DNA from: Candidatus Binataceae bacterium
Lineage (GTDB): Bacteria; Desulfobacterota; Binatia; Binatales; Binataceae
Assembly: GCA_030042765.1 (NCBI GenBank)
Contig: JASHZA010000132.1
Coordinates: 1 to 8,070 of the forward strand
Direction of reading: 5' to 3'
DNA length: 8,070 bases
Positions within the stretch are counted from its first letter, which is position 1; every line of letters begins with the position of its first letter. The translations under genes were made by a program, and so were the position numbers. A model generated the notes under the pieces. That model was not told the origin of the DNA, did no database searches, and saw only the letters and a list, made by a program, of their open reading frames with translations. Of the stretch, positions 6,315 to 8,070 are shown in pieces.

Positions 6315-6324
6315 AAAGCCCTCT

Positions 6325-8070
6325 ATGCGCTGGACTACCGACAGGATTCGTCAGACGTTCCTGGACTTCTTCGCGGAACGAGGCCACACAATCGTTCCCT
6401 CGGCGTCGCTCGTGCCCAAGGGCGACCCGACGCTGCTCTTCACCAACGCCGGGATGGTGCCGTTCAAGGACTATTTTCTCGGTGTGCGATCGCCTACGTC
6501 GCGCCGCGTAGCGGACTGCCAGAAGTGCCTGCGGATTTCCGGGAAACATAACGACCTCGAGGCGGTTGGCCGCGACAGCTACCACCATACATTCTTCGAG
6601 ATGCTCGGGAATTGGTCGTTCGGCGACTACTACAAGGCCGAGGCGATCGCGTGGCATTGGGAGCTGGTCACCAAGGTCTGGGAGATACCGGCGGAGCGGT
6701 TGTGGGCGACGGTCTTCAAGGACGACGACGAGGCGGAAGAGGCCTGGCTGAAACTTAAAGTAATTCCTCAGGAGCGGGTGCTGCGCTTCGGCGAGCGCGA
6801 CAATTTCTGGGAGATGGGTGACGTCGGGCCGTGCGGTCCGTGCTCGGAGATCCATATCGATCGCGGCGCGGAGGCAAGCGCCTTCTGCACCCATCCGCGG
6901 GGCGGATGCGGCGTCAACGTCGATGGCTGCTCGCGCTTTATCGAGCTCGGGAACCTGGTCTTTATCCAGTACAACCGCGACGCCGCCGGGAATCTGACGC
7001 CGCTGCCGATGAAGCATGTGGATACAGGGACCGGGCTCGAGCGGGTGGCCGCGGTGATGCAGAGTCTCGAGACCGGGCGCTACCTGGGCAATTACGACAT
7101 CGACGTGTTCCAACGCATAATCCGCGCAATCGAGGAGGCCGCCGCCCAGTGGGGCCATCCGTATCGCTACGGCCAGAGATTCGGCGACGCGGATGCGAAC
7201 CAGGTTCAAGAAGCGGTTGAGGTTTCTTTCCGCGCGATCTCCGACCATGCCCGGACGATGAGCTTTCTCGCGGCCGAAGGAGTGGTGCCGGGGAATACCG
7301 ACCGCGAATACGTGATGCGCCGAATTATCCGGCGTGCCGCCCGCCACGGCCGTTACCTGAGCATCCATCAGCCCTTCCTCGCGACGGTGTGCGAGGGAGT
7401 GATCGAGGCGATGAGCGGCGCCTATCCGGAGCTCGAACTCGAGTCGGAGCGGATCGCAAAGGTGGTGACGCTCGAAGAGGAACGTTTCGGCGAGACATTG
7501 GACCGCGGACTCGAGCTGTTGAACGATCAACGCCGTCGGCTAGCGGATGCCGAGAAACGGGTGCTCTCGGGCGAGTTCGCGTTCAGGCTGTTCGATACTT
7601 ACGGCTTTCCGCTCGACCTGACCCAGGATGTTCTGCGCGACGACGGAATTGAAGTAGACGCTAAGGAATTCCATCGTCTGATGGAGGAGCAGCGCGAGCG
7701 CGGCCGCGCGGCTCGCAAGGAGGAGACGGCGGCGCCAGAGATCATCCTGGCGCCCGGAGTCACGTCGCGCTTCGTCTACGGGCGATACGAAGCCGACTCG
7801 GAGGTGCAGGCGGCAGAGGGCGACGGCAACCGCAGGATCACGCTGGTGGCGGCCGAGACGCCCTTTTATCCCGAGGGCGGCGGCCAGGTCGGCGACCGCG
7901 GGGTAATCGAAGCCGAATCTGGAGCGTTACTTGAAGTCAACGACACGCGCCGGCATGACGGGTCGATCCTGCATCTCGGGCGTATCCTGCGCGGCGAAAT
8001 CGGCGAATTCGCGCGCGGGCGGCGCGTCAAACTGCGGGTCGATCGCGAGCGGCGCGACGCGGCGATGATC
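6325..8070 (+). CDS. alaS: Alanyl-tRNA synthetase, partial (C-terminus beyond right edge)
   Basis: The frame is open for 582 codons to the window end, roughly two thirds of a normal enzyme of about 870-900 residues. It charges tRNA-Ala with alanine in the cytoplasm. Class II core motifs are clear: TNAGMVPFKDYFLG (40-53), YHHTFFEMLGNWSFGDYYK (86-104), FWEMGDVGPCGPCSE (161-175), MKHVDTGTGLERVAAV (229-244), and YVMRRIIRRAARHGRYL (329-345). DTYGFPLDLT (424-433) leads to the editing domain, which begins with TPFYPEGGGQVGDRG (512-526). The window ends just before the expected editing HxxxH site, so editing capacity cannot be judged. A short insert at 182-203 carries Cys188, Cys195 and Cys202. The start is set by homology, with no in-frame start upstream before the non-coding region, and lacks a Shine-Dalgarno sequence. 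Confidence 0.97.
   Translation, partial: MRWTTDRIRQTFLDFFAERGHTIVPSASLVPKGDPTLLFTNAGMVPFKDYFLGVRSPTSRRVADCQKCLRISGKHNDLEAVGRDSYHHTFFEMLGNWSFGDYYKAEAIAWHWELVTKVWEIPAERLWATVFKDDDEAEEAWLKLKVIPQERVLRFGERDNFWEMGDVGPCGPCSEIHIDRGAEASAFCTHPRGGCGVNVDGCSRFIELGNLVFIQYNRDAAGNLTPLPMKHVDTGTGLERVAAVMQSLETGRYLGNYDIDVFQRIIRAIEEAAAQWGHPYRYGQRFGDADANQVQEAVEVSFRAISDHARTMSFLAAEGVVPGNTDREYVMRRIIRRAARHGRYLSIHQPFLATVCEGVIEAMSGAYPELELESERIAKVVTLEEERFGETLDRGLELLNDQRRRLADAEKRVLSGEFAFRLFDTYGFPLDLTQDVLRDDGIEVDAKEFHRLMEEQRERGRAARKEETAAPEIILAPGVTSRFVYGRYEADSEVQAAEGDGNRRITLVAAETPFYPEGGGQVGDRGVIEAESGALLEVNDTRRHDGSILHLGRILRGEIGEFARGRRVKLRVDRERRDAAMI

Noticed and set aside
6098..6324. A T-box or other riboswitch upstream of alaS
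   Set aside because: No T-box sequence, stem set or terminator/antiterminator pair is visible, and the promoter candidate leaves no room for a leader.
6256..7530. A 424-residue open frame on the minus strand inside alaS
   Set aside because: It is the antisense shadow of a clear alanyl-tRNA synthetase in high-GC sequence; the translation has no recognisable domain and a biased His/Arg/Ala content.

Overview
The window is bacterial, GC-rich (about 60-67% in the parts I hand-counted) and densely coded. Shine-Dalgarno sites precede most starts, and the one tRNA gene encodes its own CCA end. Codon use and gene content suggest a Gram-negative soil or sediment bacterium, perhaps deltaproteobacterial or Binatota-like. 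No marker here fixes the lineage, so that placement is a guess.

Left part (1-1187). A partial membrane gene runs off the left edge on the minus strand. It carries the motifs of PrsW-type intramembrane proteases and is AT-richer than the rest (about 52-55% G+C in sampled lines). Upstream of it is a perfect FNR/CRP-type dyad (958-973). On the plus strand this dyad sits at exact class II spacing from a TAGGAT -10 box, and a hairpin followed by T5 comes soon after. A tRNA-Arg(CCU) gene on the minus strand, with its own promoter, closes this part.

Middle part (1188-3670, all plus strand). msrB (methionine-R-sulfoxide reductase, zinc-binding form) has a TATAAT box upstream. It is followed by a two-gene ABC-2 export operon, ATPase then permease, whose genes overlap by ATGA.

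Right part (3671-8070). A Nudix hydrolase (minus) is convergent with the permease gene. An epoxide-hydrolase-like alpha/beta hydrolase (plus) is divergent from the Nudix gene. A second alpha/beta hydrolase (minus) meets the first tail to tail with a 4-base stop-codon overlap, and its nucleophile serine is replaced by glycine. alaS (alanyl-tRNA synthetase, plus) starts at 6325 and runs off the right edge, with almost no leader and no visible ribosome binding site.

The genes do not form one pathway. msrB (oxidised protein repair), Nudix (damaged or activated nucleotides) and the epoxide hydrolase could loosely be called stress and detoxification functions, while alaS and tRNA-Arg belong to translation. 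I see no CRISPR array, insertion sequence, phage gene or defence cassette. The items most worth a second look are the FNR-type promoter leading to a very short terminated transcript, the Ser-to-Gly hydrolase, and the composition shift beside the tRNA gene.
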